From Apostichopus japonicus (Eukaryota; Echinodermata; Holothuroidea; Aspidochirotida; Stichopodidae), in contig NC_092576.1 of assembly GCF_037975245.1 (NCBI RefSeq), positions 200,501 through 264,500 of the forward strand: a stretch of DNA of 64,000 nt. The letters are read 5' to 3'. Position 1 is the stretch's first letter, and every line of letters begins with the position of its first letter. The position numbers and the translations under genes were made by a program. The notes beneath the pieces are model-generated. The model had not been told where the DNA came from. It searched no databases and saw only the letters and a list, made by a program, of their open reading frames with translations. Below are positions 1-11,274 of this stretch, in pieces.

Positions 1-1558
1 ACCTCTTATAACGGCTATTATAAAACTTGGTTGAAGGAAATGAAAAAATAGCAGATATTTCCGAAACCGAACACTACACACATAGGCGTAGGAGGCGCGG
101 CGGCAGTGGCGGAGCTAGGAGTATTGGTCAGGAGGGGCGAGAATGGTCTGAAGGGGCGCTTTCGATACTATCTAAGCGGAGCGCCACCACTGGTTGGCGC
201 GTAGCGCACAGACAATTTTTGAGTAAAGATACTCCCTAGATCGCCGGAAATGACCCTTTCAGGGCCTGGCTAATTTGCAGATAAACGAAGAATAAGGTGT
301 CATCGCCAAATTACACCAACAATAAAAAAGTCAATAAACTAGAATAAGTAAAACGTGGTAAAGAGCTGAAAAAGGCGCCAGCAGTCCATTTGAGTCCGTC
401 AGGGGGGCATCCGCCCCCATGACCGTATGGACGCTCCGCCACTGCGCGGCGGGGGTGCAGCCCTTAATTCGCCATTACTAATGTAAAAGAGAGTTTTGAC
501 ATAATTGGACCTCCATGCTTATTATACATCTACATGAGACATGTCGTTGTTTACATTAGCATCCCGCGGTATACTGCGCAATTTTAACGGAACGTACGGT
601 ACATGATGGCATGCGATGTAATAACCGATGCTTGCTTATATGATATTGACATTAACACGTTGAGCGCGCGCGAAAATTTTTGGTTATTTCTTCAGGCAAG
701 TCGGACAGTTTTGAGGCTTTTCATCCTGGAACGCCATTTTCATGCTCACTGATATGATGTGATATCTGCTGTTTGCGTTACAAATTCAAACAGGCGCGTA
801 GCGAGGAATTTGTCAAGGGAGGGGCGAAGCCTGCAGGCAAATTATCTAAGCCTAGCTCCACCATAGGTTGGCGCGAAGCGTACAAGAAAATTTTGGCCGA
901 AAATGCCTCCCAGATCGCTGGAAATGGCACTACCCAGGACCATTTGTTAGCGCGAAGCGTACAAGCAAATTTTGGCCAAAAATGTCTCCCAGATCGCTGG
1001 AAATGACACTTCCCAGGCCTTGTAAGTTGCATCTAAGCACTTTCAATTTTGAAATTACTTAGCGATATCATTTAAAAAATGCTGAAAGGGGGGGGCGGTC
1101 GCCCCCATCCCAAAAATCGTCATGCTCCCGGACGACGCTGTCGAGTTCGAGACCAGCCACAGTTGGTTTCATAGCACAATTCTACACACGCGTTATGATA
1201 GACCATATATAGTATATATATAGATCATTAGTGAGAGAGGAAATGGAAACGCCAAAAAATGGAGTTGTCGGTGTAAGGGGTAGGGTGAGTCACACATTTA
1301 CGAAATCATTGATCCGTCACTGGCTACCCTTCAGCGCTGTAATGATGTCACTGTTCCTCTTTCTCTTCCCGGTGTCTTCGCGTTTTTCTTTTACTCCCTC
1401 TTTTTCTCCTTTTTCTCTCTTTCTTCATTTTCTTTTCCCTTCCTTCCTCTCCCCCTCCTCTTTTTCCCCCTTTTTTCCTTTTTCTTCTCTTTTTTTTCTC
1501 TCCTCTTTTTCTTACCCGGGGGGCGCGCCCCCAACGCCCCCCCCTGGATACGCACCTG
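1..1558 (+). mobile_element. Composite hAT-like element, copy A (cut by window edge)
   Basis: This stretch matches, piece by piece, the composite at about 36637-38017, so the left end lies outside the window. It contains an older repeat body (1-72), a second-level miniature element starting at 81 (CATAGGCGTAGGAG end), a third-level insertion at 104-444, and a last unit at 791-1558 that starts CAGGCGCGTAGCGAGG and ends CCTGGATACGCACCTG. The last unit carries an almost pure pyrimidine tract at about 1336-1515. No intact transposase is visible, so the element would be non-autonomous. Frames through it are low-complexity (Ser/Phe-rich or Lys/Arg-rich) and not credible genes. Confidence 0.65.
104..444. 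mobile_element. Nested hAT miniature element with 8-bp target duplication
   Basis: The left end is CAGTGGCGGAGC and the right end is its exact reverse complement, GCTCCGCCACTG. The flanks are identical 8-bp direct repeats, CGCGGCGG, at 96-103 and 445-452. An 8-bp duplication and CAG...CTG ends are the signature of hAT transposons. The 341-bp body has no transposase. It carries one copy of the CTATCTAAGCGGAGCGCCAC cassette shared with most other elements here. It is inserted inside another miniature element, which is itself inside a repeat. Confidence 0.8.
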
Positions 1559-1561
1559 CAT

Positions 1562-2390
1562 AGCACACATAAATTCAAAAGAAACATGTCCTAGCTGTTA
1601 GATCTAGTTATAGTTTCAGTTTCCGTTCCTTCATTCCAGTATAAATAGCATAAAATACAATTATGTTTAATAAGAGAGAATAAAACGTATGATAGATAAA
1701 TTCCAGAAAAGCGATTAAAGGCAAATTAAGAGTTAGTAAAAAAAGCAACAGTTTTCAAAGTGTTAGTCAATTGAAAATAATAAGGAAATATCAATAAACA
1801 TATATTAAATCAAGTCATTTAAGATACCATTTTGAATAAAAAAAGATGCTCTGCATAGAAATGAATTTGTGATAATTTTAACCCAATATTATGTTGGTGC
1901 TATTGCACGATGTTATAGAAGTATGATGCTTTCATCGGTTTGAGTGCATGTCTATGTATGTATGTGTGCGTGTGTATGTGTGTGTAAGGGTATTTGTGTG
2001 AACTCTCGCGTACTCTTACTTCTAGTCCGCGTGCGTTTAAGAATAATCCTTCTTTCGGGGTTTCTGCAATCCCGCTTGCGTTCTTGATAAATGTAATGTG
2101 AACGGTCGCGGACTTATGGTGACCTGAGATTTCCGACTAAGTTATAATATTCGCTCTATCCGGTTATAATATTGCGGGTTTGTTTTTTAACGTGCAGTAG
2201 ACGTGAGGTATACCTACGTTGTGTTTGTTCAAATGTCAGGCCGGGCCTTTCTTAACAGAAACACTACCTAACGACGCTATACGTAAACACATTTTTATTT
2301 TTCTTCGCACCGATTCGACCAACACTGCATAAAAGTCACCGTTAAGTTCGTAAGACTAGAACAAACTGAATGACAGTCCACTTAAATCTA
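1562..2390. other. Non-coding stretch
   Basis: No credible exon was found. A GT-rich run (about 1945-1990) is the only simple repeat noticed. Confidence 0.5.
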
Positions 2391-2391
2391 A

Positions 2392-2536
2392 CAAACAAAT
2401 AATGAATGGTTATGAGTGCAATAGTGCAATATTTCATGAGTTGAAAGATGGAATGTTCCATTCAACGAGGCGCAGCCGAGTTGAATGGAACAAATTACAT
2501 CTTTCAACGAATGGAAACTATTCATTATTTGTTTTA
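2392..2536. repeat. Fold-back (MITE-like) hairpin element
   Basis: Nested inverted arms are visible. The outer arms are ACAAATAATGAATGGT (2395-2410) and ACTATTCATTATTTGT (2518-2533). The inner arms are TTGAAAGATG...TGTTCCATTCAAC (about 2441-2466) and GTTGAATGGAACA...CATCTTTCAA (about 2480-2507). The centre is the near-palindrome GAGGCGCAGCCGAG. The layout is that of a transposon-derived fold-back element; open frames on both strands are by-products of the symmetry. Confidence 0.6.
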
Positions 2537-3091
2537 TACAACATATTATATTAAGATGGGTAAAATGCACTCATGCAACAGATTGTTTTGAACAGACAGG
2601 TTTCTATGCCCTCTTACCATTGAAAAAAGTGCTACCAAAAAGTATAGCCCACGGTTCTATTTCATAGAGTGGAATAGAGCGGATTTTGCATGCAATCAAC
2701 GAGCAATTGACCAATCAAATGACCAGAATACAATTAGGTGTTGTATAATAAACTATAATTCATTGTACGCCAAACTCACAGGTTTTTGAAGAGGCCAAAA
2801 AAACGGTAATTTATGATTACTTCGAAACGGATGATTTTGGACTCGGTTGCTACGGCGGTTACTAAAAGGCTAGAACCCTTACGTATGGCCTAGCATATAA
2901 TGACGTAACATTAGCCTACGCATATACCTTCCTAGGTGTTAACCTCAAATACGACATCAGCATTAAAACAGTGACTAGCAAGATCGTTCGCTCATCCATT
3001 TGAAATGTTTGTAAGAAATTTGAATCTGGGTTAACATGTAATGAATATAGTAAAACGGATTGGTTTGAAATTTGAATACATATATACTGTT

Positions 3092-3836
3092 CAGGCGCGT
3101 ATCCAGGATTTTCTAACCCGGGGGGCGCGAATTACTATCTAAGCGGAGCGCCACCATCAGTTGGCGCGGAGCGTACAAGAAAATTTCTGGTTTTGATACC
3201 CCCAGATCACCGGAAATGGCACTTCTCGGGCTTGAAAATGAGCAACCAGATGTACACTTTTGCCTGAGAACCAAGTATTTCCCAAAAGTTTTTTCCATCC
3301 ATAACCTTTTTGAAGATTGTCACCAGTCACACATCATGTTCGACCTGATTGCATGTCCTGTGGATCAGTGCTTTTTGTAGGTGATTCTACGTCGCGGCCC
3401 ACAATACCCGTAAGCCCCACTTTTCAAGGTTTTAAGCCCATTATTTGTTCAGAATTTGAAAATTCACAAATTTTCGTGAATAAATTCACTTCAAAACATA
3501 CCCATAATGTTGCACAAAATTTCATCTATGGACAACCAACACAGGAACACTTCAACCCCTAACAGACCGGTCAAAATTGCATGGAGGGAATAATGATGAA
3601 GAATGGTGGTCAGGGAATTTTCGAAAATTCAGACACAGTTAATTTATTGGTGTACAAATATTAAAACCTCTTATAACGGCTACTATAAAACTGGTGAAGG
3701 AAATGAAACAAATACCAAATATTTCCGAAACCGAACACTACACATATCTACAGTTGGAGGCTGTTCATCCCGGAGCGCCATTTTCATGCTCACTGATATG
3801 ATGTGATATCTGCTGTTTGCTTTAAAAATTCGAATA
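3092..3836 (+). repeat. Older repeat body related to the composite elements
   Basis: It begins CAGGCGCGTATCCAGG and aligns with 36037-36730 and then 37201-37285. It carries the shared TATCTAAGCGGAGCGCCACC cassette at about 3135-3190. Around 3731-3757 it reads through the point where the copies at 81 and 36731 carry an extra insertion, so this copy represents the empty site. Confidence 0.6.
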
Positions 3837-3840
3837 GTTG

Positions 3841-4960
3841 AAATTAAGTAACTATTATCTGTTTATTGTGTAATGCTCCACGCGGGTGTAACGATTAGCC
3901 TGGCGGTCTCCTGGCCCAAAGGGGCCCCTATCAGGAGGTCTAAGCAAGGGCGTCCTCAGAAATGTTTACCATGTTTGTGATTTTCCAGGGGGAGTGGGCA
4001 AGTGCCCCCTATACTGTATGGAGTATAATGGAGACTATACTGTACAAATACAGTAATCAAACCTTAGCATAAACCTTATTCCGGCTGAAACTTTGTCTCC
4101 ATCTAAGCCTAATTTCCCGTGCTTTTTTACTTACCAGATACACCGAAGGTATCTTTATTCTTACCTTTTATATTATATTTATATGCAAGCCCTGCCTTCT
4201 TTTTCAAGTGAACGCAGTTTCAAGTCTGTTGCATGGGTGGTGGGTTATTGTTTTAGAATTTTCAAAAAATCATATGTCCCGATGTTGTTCTCAGTACAAC
4301 ATTGGCTGGAATTGGGTTTTAAATAATATACTTCATTTTCGATTATAATAATAAATAACATAACTAGCTCGACACAGACATGAATACCCAATGAGCCCAT
4401 GATCATGATGTACGTATTCCGTATCACGTGAAAATATGTATATTGTCTTGTTCAGCTAGTCTTTGCATGAGTTTTTCTTTCCCAGTGAAACGGGCCTCCC
4501 TATCCAAAGAGGTATACCCTTTTTCTGTGCATCAGTATAGCGGGGCCCTCTTTTGGCCGGGGCCACCTGGTAAGCACGGTCTGAGCCCATAGGAGTTACG
4601 CTACTTTGCCCCACATTCTTTTCATTTCGAAAGACGCAGTTTCAAGTTCATTACACACTGAAGGCTTCGATTCTTTATCTGCCTTCAGTTAAGGGAAGAT
4701 CTTGGGATTTTCATCCCTATCGCTAGATATTGCTAGATATCCCATACAGTACAGTGCCTTGGGATTTCTTGGATTTTTCGGGGCCTGATCTTGGGAAATT
4801 GCAAAGTCGGAAGTGGTCACACTCTATGTAGGTCAGTGCACGACCTCTAGACGTCACTAATATACCCGATCACTTGTTATCGATGAAGTGGTGTGTTGCC
4901 GGACTTTGTCAATGTCTTGGTACTACGGGCGAAGGTCATTAAGTTTCGTAACTCATCGGG
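3841..4960. other. Non-coding stretch
   Basis: No exon or recognisable repeat end was found. Confidence 0.4.
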
Positions 4961-5158
4961 AAGCGATTAGAGGGGGGGGGGGCGTATGTTTGTGGGCGCG
5001 CGTTTTTATACAGATGGGAACAATCTCAAGAAGTGATGGGTTCGTCATGTTCCCTGACGACTCGGTCAAGTTCGAGAACAGCCACAGTTGGTTTCATAGC
5101 ACAATTGTACAATTTAAGGCGTCCATACACACACACACTCGTTATCATATATAGTACC

Positions 5159-5221
<63 letters not shown>

Positions 5222-5565
5222 AGAGGAAAAATGGAAACGTCAAAAATGGAGTTGGTCGGTGTAAGGGGAAGGGTGAGGCGCACACCCCCTCCGTAATCCT
5301 CGATTCGTCACTGGCTACCCTAGTATATAATAGTGATCAGTGCTGTAATTATGACTGTTCCGCTTCTCTTCCCGGTATCTTAGCGTTTATCTTCTACTCC
5401 CTCTTTTCTCCTTTTTCTCTGTTTCTTCTTTTTCTTTTCCCTTCCTTCCTTTCCTTCCTCCTCTTTTTTCTCCCTCTTTTTTCCTTTTTTTCTTATCTTT
5501 TTTTCTCTCCTCTTTTTCTTACCCGGGGAGCGCGCGCCCCCAACGCCCCCCTGGATACGCGCCTG
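4961..5565 (+). repeat. Truncated copy of composite element right half, with (TA)n
   Basis: From about 5030 the sequence aligns with 1120-1558 and 37535-38017: the GTTCCCTGACGACTCGGTC block, the long pyrimidine tract (5390-5520) and the end CCTGGATACGCGCCTG at 5550-5565. A pure TA run occupies about 5160-5219, where the other copies have only a few TA units, so the microsatellite expanded inside the element. Confidence 0.55.
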
Positions 5566-5785
5566 ATCAATACCCATGGATAGAGTATTCAATCTCAACG
5601 GACCGGGTTTTTTGTCATGCCTGTAGAAACTTTGCACCAATTAGATCATTAAAAGACAGAACATTCACCGTACAAGGATTTAATCAGTGGAAATCTGCAA
5701 TGGAGAAGGGGGAGGGTTTCGTTAAGCACAATGGGTCAGAGGCTCACACTCAGGCTATGAACTTGTGGAGAGAAAGATATATCCG

Positions 5786-5882
5786 AAGTAATCAGGGAAG
5801 TTCCGAAGTTCATCCGAAGTTCCGAAGTTCCGAAGTTCCGAAGTTCCGAAGTTCATCCGAAGTTCATCCGAAGTTCATCAGC
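5786..5882. repeat. Short tandem repeat of TTCCGAAG / TTCATCCGAAG units
   Basis: About ten units of GTTCCGAAG and GTTCATCCGAAG alternate here. The open frame across it repeats Pro-Lys-Phe-Arg-Ser and is not a credible gene. Confidence 0.6.
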
Positions 5883-6539
5883 AACTTTGTGATGGAAAAC
5901 TGGAGAAAAATAGGTACTATCATTGCAGTATCTTTGATGTAATTAAATTTCTTGCCATGAATGAAATGGCATTTAGCCGGACGATTTCTTACTCGGGGAA
6001 AAGTTTAAGCAGCTGTTGTTGTTCACAGCAGAAAAGGATCAAAAGCTAAAAGCGATGACAATTCCAGAAAATGCTAAATATTCTTCCCCAGGTATCCCCG
6101 GATCTCCTGCGGGCGAAATCCTCAAAATTTCCGACTTTTCACCTTGATCTTCCGAATTTTCTTCGAAATTTGTGTTCCAGAGGGGGCAAGACATCCACAT
6201 TTTCCAATTTTTCTTCGAATTGTGAAGAAAAATGGGCCAAATTGGTAAATGTTACCCCCGATTTTCCGATTTGAAAAAAAAATCGCCAGGGGGGGGCGAA
6301 TTGCCCCTGTCCCCCCTTTCCTACGCCCCTGCTTATATTATCATTTATAATGATAAATAAAGTATGCATCGGACCTCTTAAACTTATGTATTACTCTTAT
6401 TTAAATATAAAATCGTAGGTCCTACAGAAATGTTTCATGAGGCACTCACTATAGAAAAGGTCCGTAGGGTCAAGTTCTACGAGGCTTGTACTGTCCCTCA
6501 AAGCCCTTATGCCAAAATCATCACTTTTTTTTGGTTTCC

Positions 6540-6967
6540 CATCTTTGCAATTAACCTTTTGTAAAATTGATGCCTGGCTGCCCTGACGAAAATCAGCTGC
6601 AAAATGAATTGCAAGTTGCGAAGCCCTACGTTCTTGGTAAGTATACAAGGAAGTGAAGACACCTTTGAATTCTGCGAAGGTTACATCAGCACTGAAAATA
6701 TTACGTCCCGTAAAAGATGCTTTCCCTCTTGTGTACAAGGTCTACTGCTGTGGACAAACGTTTGGAGCTTTATCTGCTATGTGCGAGAACAGCTTCTCGT
6801 GCCTAACGCGTTTGCTGTCTTCCAGCCGTCGCTCAATGCATCACCAACGCCTGAAAAACTTAGTTCTTCTCTCATTCGAGGACATTACCAACAACCTTAG
6901 GCCAGAACAGTTCCTGGAGAAATTTAAACTGAGGCAAGACGGTTGGCAGTGTGAATCTGATAACTGA
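6540..6967 (+). pseudogene. hAT transposase C-terminal fragment (dimerisation region), degraded
   Basis: The reading frame ending at 6967 contains a segment of the form FPLVYKVYCCGQTFGA...CENSFSCLTRLL...RRSMHHQRLKNLVLLSFE. This is the layout of the hAT C-terminal dimerisation domain in ZMYM1-like/THAP0-like transposases: a conserved CENSFS core, a basic RRSM..R stretch and a final LVLLSFE helix. Upstream pieces such as ENQLQNELQVAKPY are in another frame, so at least one frameshift separates them. No catalytic region is nearby. It is a dead remnant; an active domesticated gene is unlikely because only the last hundred or so codons remain. Confidence 0.6.
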
Positions 6968-8640
6968 GACCAATAGTTTGAGTGTTTTTCATTTTATATA
7001 GACTGTAATACAGGGAGGGTTCTTCAAGATCCCATCGTGTCTGACAGTTTGATTACATTAACAAGTCATTTTACACCCAAGTAATTGTTTAACTGAATCA
7101 TGCATATTCTGATTGCATCTCATATGCATACATTGCATGTCTTTTTTATCTATACGCATTTTTTTCCGAGATAAATATTTACTTTAGGAAGTGTCAACGA
7201 TTAATTTTTGGCCAGGCTTGTGACAGTACAATAAAAAGTACAGTAGTACATGATGTTTGGTGATATAAATACAAGAGCGATCGTTGCACGTGTATCTGTA
7301 ACTGCATGATATTATATGCGAATCGTTCTCGAACACAATAATGCGTTATATTTATTTTCTCATAAAATTATTTGTGCCCCCCCCCTTGATACTATGGTGC
7401 CCCTCCGTGTAAAAAATCCTGGCTACGGGCCTGCCAACAACAAGGTTCTTAGATGGTTAGTCAACAAAATAGGTACTACCATGATAATTTTATGTATAAA
7501 AGTATGTGAGTCTGACGTTTCGATTCTAGCAGGATCTTTTTTCAGAGGCCGAATGACAAGTATTATGCATCAATATTTCATTTGACAATAGTTTTAATTG
7601 AATAGCAGACAGTTTATATGAAGAACCAACAGCTAATACCTAAAACCCATATCTCAGTTGCAAATAGGCCTGTTGTTAACTTTTATGAGCTTTACCATGA
7701 AAAATGGACTGGTATTTGCTCATCATTCTCAATCCGGATTTTTGAGCCACATTCTCACTAGTAAATTTAATGCAGCTAATTAGGCTAGTTTTTGAACTTG
7801 GTTGATGTACTTAATACTTTCAGCATTTATGCTTCACTCATCCTATATGCTGTCATTTTACCTATGCTAGACAAGTTGTAACAGTAATGATGGGCATGCA
7901 GGACACGCAATTCCTGTACCATGATCGTGATAATGTGTGTATGTTGGGTATGTTACATTTATTGGAACTGTGTAAATCGTATACATGCCTGTAACCTGGT
8001 GTAAAATTATGGTTTTCTTTCTCATTTTTACCCAGTGGCAAGTTCTACTGCAACCAACAATTTAACATTGTCATGTGAATGTGTGTTACTATGGCAAGAT
8101 ATGTAAATTGTTTCTTATCAGAAAATAAATTTCTTCAAATTCGATATCGATTTTCTAATGTAGGTTCTTATACTATAAACTAGTATCTTCTATATATTGT
8201 CCTTATTTTGTTAAAGTGTTTAGTTTAGAGACTCAAGGATCAGCAAGCCTTATAGTAGCTTATTTGAGACCCTATCCGTGTTAGATCGTGGATGAACACC
8301 GGCTTATTTCAAGCATTATCTTGATGATAAGTGTTCAGAGGATAACGAGGCAGGGGTGTGGATTCGCTCCCATTCCTGCTCCCGGGACCGCCATTTAACG
8401 TCCCCATTACGAGAGTGTGTACCCCAGCATATAACCACTTTCTCCAAAACTGAGGTAGGCAAAAGGCACTTCCATTCGACTGACATCACTGCAGTGCAGC
8501 CATGACCAACGAACTTGTTTCGAAACCAAGTGAAGAATAGAAACAAACCCCTTTTCCCAAAATACCAAATCCACGGAAGACTCTGCACATCATGCCACTG
8601 ATGTTTTTGAATTGGTCAAGATAAAACATTGTTGGAAGTG
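6968..8640. other. Non-coding stretch with one element end
   Basis: A C-rich run and the end TCCTGGCTACGGGCCTG at about 7414-7430 look like the right end of another CAGG-type element. No matching left end was found. Nothing else was recognised. Confidence 0.35.
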
Positions 8641-8642
8641 GT

Positions 8643-8987
8643 GTGGTTGATCTCCCAAATAATCATGGCTCCTTTATTCCCTTATTTAACATTGCTCTCA
8701 TATTTGATAATAAACTGATCAAGTATGAAGAGTACATATTCATCACAGAGGCACTTAACAGATACGGTACTGATCACATTGATCAAGATTGCCGTTTTCA
8801 ACATTTTGATCTGGCATCCGCATCAAATATTGAGTGCCCCTCTGAGCAGTGGTCCTTTCATATTTATCAGTTTATTATGAAATATGACAAGGTAGTTTAT
8901 CATCCACGTCCATATAAAGGGCAGATTTCCCTCATCAGGTTTATCTATAGCTTATGTAAAAATTATCATGATTTTATGTTTCTTTAA
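8643..8987 (+). CDS. Unrecognised open frame, possible exon or transposon fragment
   Basis: An open frame of about 114 codons has balanced composition, unlike the low-complexity frames around it. It is rich in aromatic and charged residues, with a stretch reading EEYIFITEALNRYGTDHID and then DCRFQHFDLASASNIECPSE. I do not recognise a family. No clear splice acceptor or start context decides its ends. It could be an exon, a decayed transposon gene or chance. Confidence 0.2.
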   Translation: MVDLPNNHGSFIPLFNIALIFDNKLIKYEEYIFITEALNRYGTDHIDQDCRFQHFDLASASNIECPSEQWSFHIYQFIMKYDKVVYHPRPYKGQISLIRFIYSLCKNYHDFMFL

Positions 8988-9947
8988 TGGTTATGTAATA
9001 ACATGTACTGATTTAAAAGTATCATTCGTTTCCAATATAACCTTCAAAATTCAGCAAGCCTCATCCGTGCATATACAATTGCACAGAAAAATATATGTTC
9101 ATCATCAAAGGTCACCCCCCCCCCCCACGCTGGCTGTGGGCCTTTGTATCCACACACAGAGACAGTCGCCTACATCATATTCACTAATTGAGAAGACAGC
9201 TTTTCAAACTAACGGACTTTGATATCATTGTTTTAGAAGGAAACCATAAATAAAGTTAAACTGGAGGAACTTCAGCAGGTTTCTATCGTACAAGCACCCG
9301 AAGTTGGTTGAAACAACTCATTGGAGGAAACACGCATTACACGATTAACGCCTTTAGCGAAGACCCATAGTTAATCTATATAGCTACTGCGGATTACGGG
9401 TATAAGCAACACGTATTTTTGGTTGCAACAATGTTCAACGATTTTCCATTTGAAGTTTAAGTTTGTTTTACAGTGCACGTAGGCTAACACATTCATATAG
9501 CATATAGTTTCATTTTCGTACTTTAATTGTTCAGTACAAGTGTTTGCATTGTTAAGACTAATAATTAATATTTTAACGTCATGTGTTAACGTTAATCATC
9601 ACTTTGCATACCTGTATCATATACTGTAAGTCGATTTTTTTTGACGACGAACTTTGTTTTTGGAGGAAATGTATATACAAAATATTTACCTATGTGAAAA
9701 AGTGTTTTCAATTAGGCTTTAATAAAGAAAACTCCCGTAAAAGAATCAGCTGAATTGCAATAAATGTATCATTACCTCATGTTGTTGGAAAAGTAACACC
9801 AATTTTACAAAAAATATATCCAATGGAACTTAATGAGAAATAATTATACATTATTTATTAGAATATGTAACTTAGACTATGATTAGACTGTCAGTTGAAT
9901 AGCTTGCTCCATTGTTGAGATTTATTGAGTTTATTATCATTATGTAC

Positions 9948-11274
9948 CAGGGGCGTATCCAGGGGGGGGGGGGGGGCGCAACAGGCGCGCGCCCCCCTAT
10001 TGGCCGTCACCAAAAAAAAAAAGTTTAGCCCAAAAAAAAAAAATTGATGACGACCTTTATGTGAGATGTCGGTGATCGCTCAACCCCCCCCCCCCTCCCG
10101 TATGCTTTATTTTTTGTTTGCCAAAAAAAGGTTCGGCGGCATAATAGTTTTAGAAACATAGATGGTAATTGTGTTTGTATTATCACTATAAACACTAAAT
10201 GACATGCCAGCCATACTAAATTGTGCATTTTGTGTCCATATTTACTGGAAATGTTGCTTATTATTAAGGTCGAAAAATGGATCACATATGGCCATGGGCG
10301 GCGATCCTGGGTGGAGGGGGGATATATCCCCCCATGAAAATGGGTTGAGGGGATGTAATGCACCATATCCCCCCCCCCCACCAGATGCCAGGGATAAGAA
10401 TATTTTCATGCCTACATTTATGCATCTTCGTTAATGTACGGCTCTTTTTTAGCTTCATTTCTCGCCTACCATAAACGCAGTGCGATCTTTTCAAATAAAG
10501 CGTCTTTATAAAGCAAAAATAGTTGACTGTAGGCTTCATTGGCCCTATAACAACAAAATGTATTATTGCGCCCACGGTATTGATATAGTACATATATGCA
10601 CCCTCATAGTATTCATATAGGCCCTATAGTAGGCCTACACACGTACATGTTCCCTCGAACAGCTGAGAATCTCATGTAACCAGGGTAATGCTTAATACAC
10701 GTTTCACCTGGATGCCCTAGCAATCGGTACCTAGGAATGTAACTATGTGTAATTGTGTATTGCATGTGTATAGGCCTATAATAGCCTGCATGAGGCCATT
10801 TTCTTCATCGAATAATATAACAGAGCTCTCGAACATTCTAACGTTGCGCCTGAAACAAGATTGACAGGGGCAATTTTCCCAAAATAACACCCGAAATTAA
10901 AAAAAAAAGTATTTTGGATCCTGATTATGAGATATTTCGGACATGACATCCCTATTTTAAAGTTGGGTATATGCCGCTTGGAAACCTCGGGAAGTGCCGT
11001 TTCCGGCCATCTAGAGGGTTTGTTAATCCCAAAATTTTCTTGTACGCTTCGCGCCAACTCATGGTGGCGCTACGCTTAGATAGTCAACAAGGTCTATCCC
11101 CCCCCCCCCACTCGGAAGTACGGATCGCCGTCCATGCATATGACACCATTTTGCATTTCAGCCCTTCTTTGAAAGCAAAAATTGTACACCCCTCCCCTTA
11201 GACCCATCCCCCAGGACGGCGATCATTCATGCCTGGCGCCCCCCCCCTATTGGAAAATCCTGGATACGCCCCTG
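9948..11274. mobile_element. TIR element with possible 5-bp target duplication
   Basis: The left end is CAGGGGCGTATCCAGG and the right end is its exact complement CCTGGATACGCCCCTG. TGTAC flanks it on both sides (9943-9947 and 11275-11279). Inside are several C/G homopolymer runs and, on the minus strand at about 11030-11090, the shared GCGCCACCATGAGTTGGCGC cassette. No transposase frame was seen. Five matching bases is weaker support than the 8-bp duplications elsewhere, so the boundaries are tentative. Confidence 0.5.

Noticed and set aside
1231-1587. Ser/Phe-rich and Lys/Arg-rich frames (also at 5380-5640 and 37703-38080)
   Set aside because: They arise from the pyrimidine tract of the composite element and recur wherever that element is copied.
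5026-5296. Open frames with Ile-Tyr repeats here and at 26066, 27585, 50479 and 57367
   Set aside because: They are translations of TA microsatellites.
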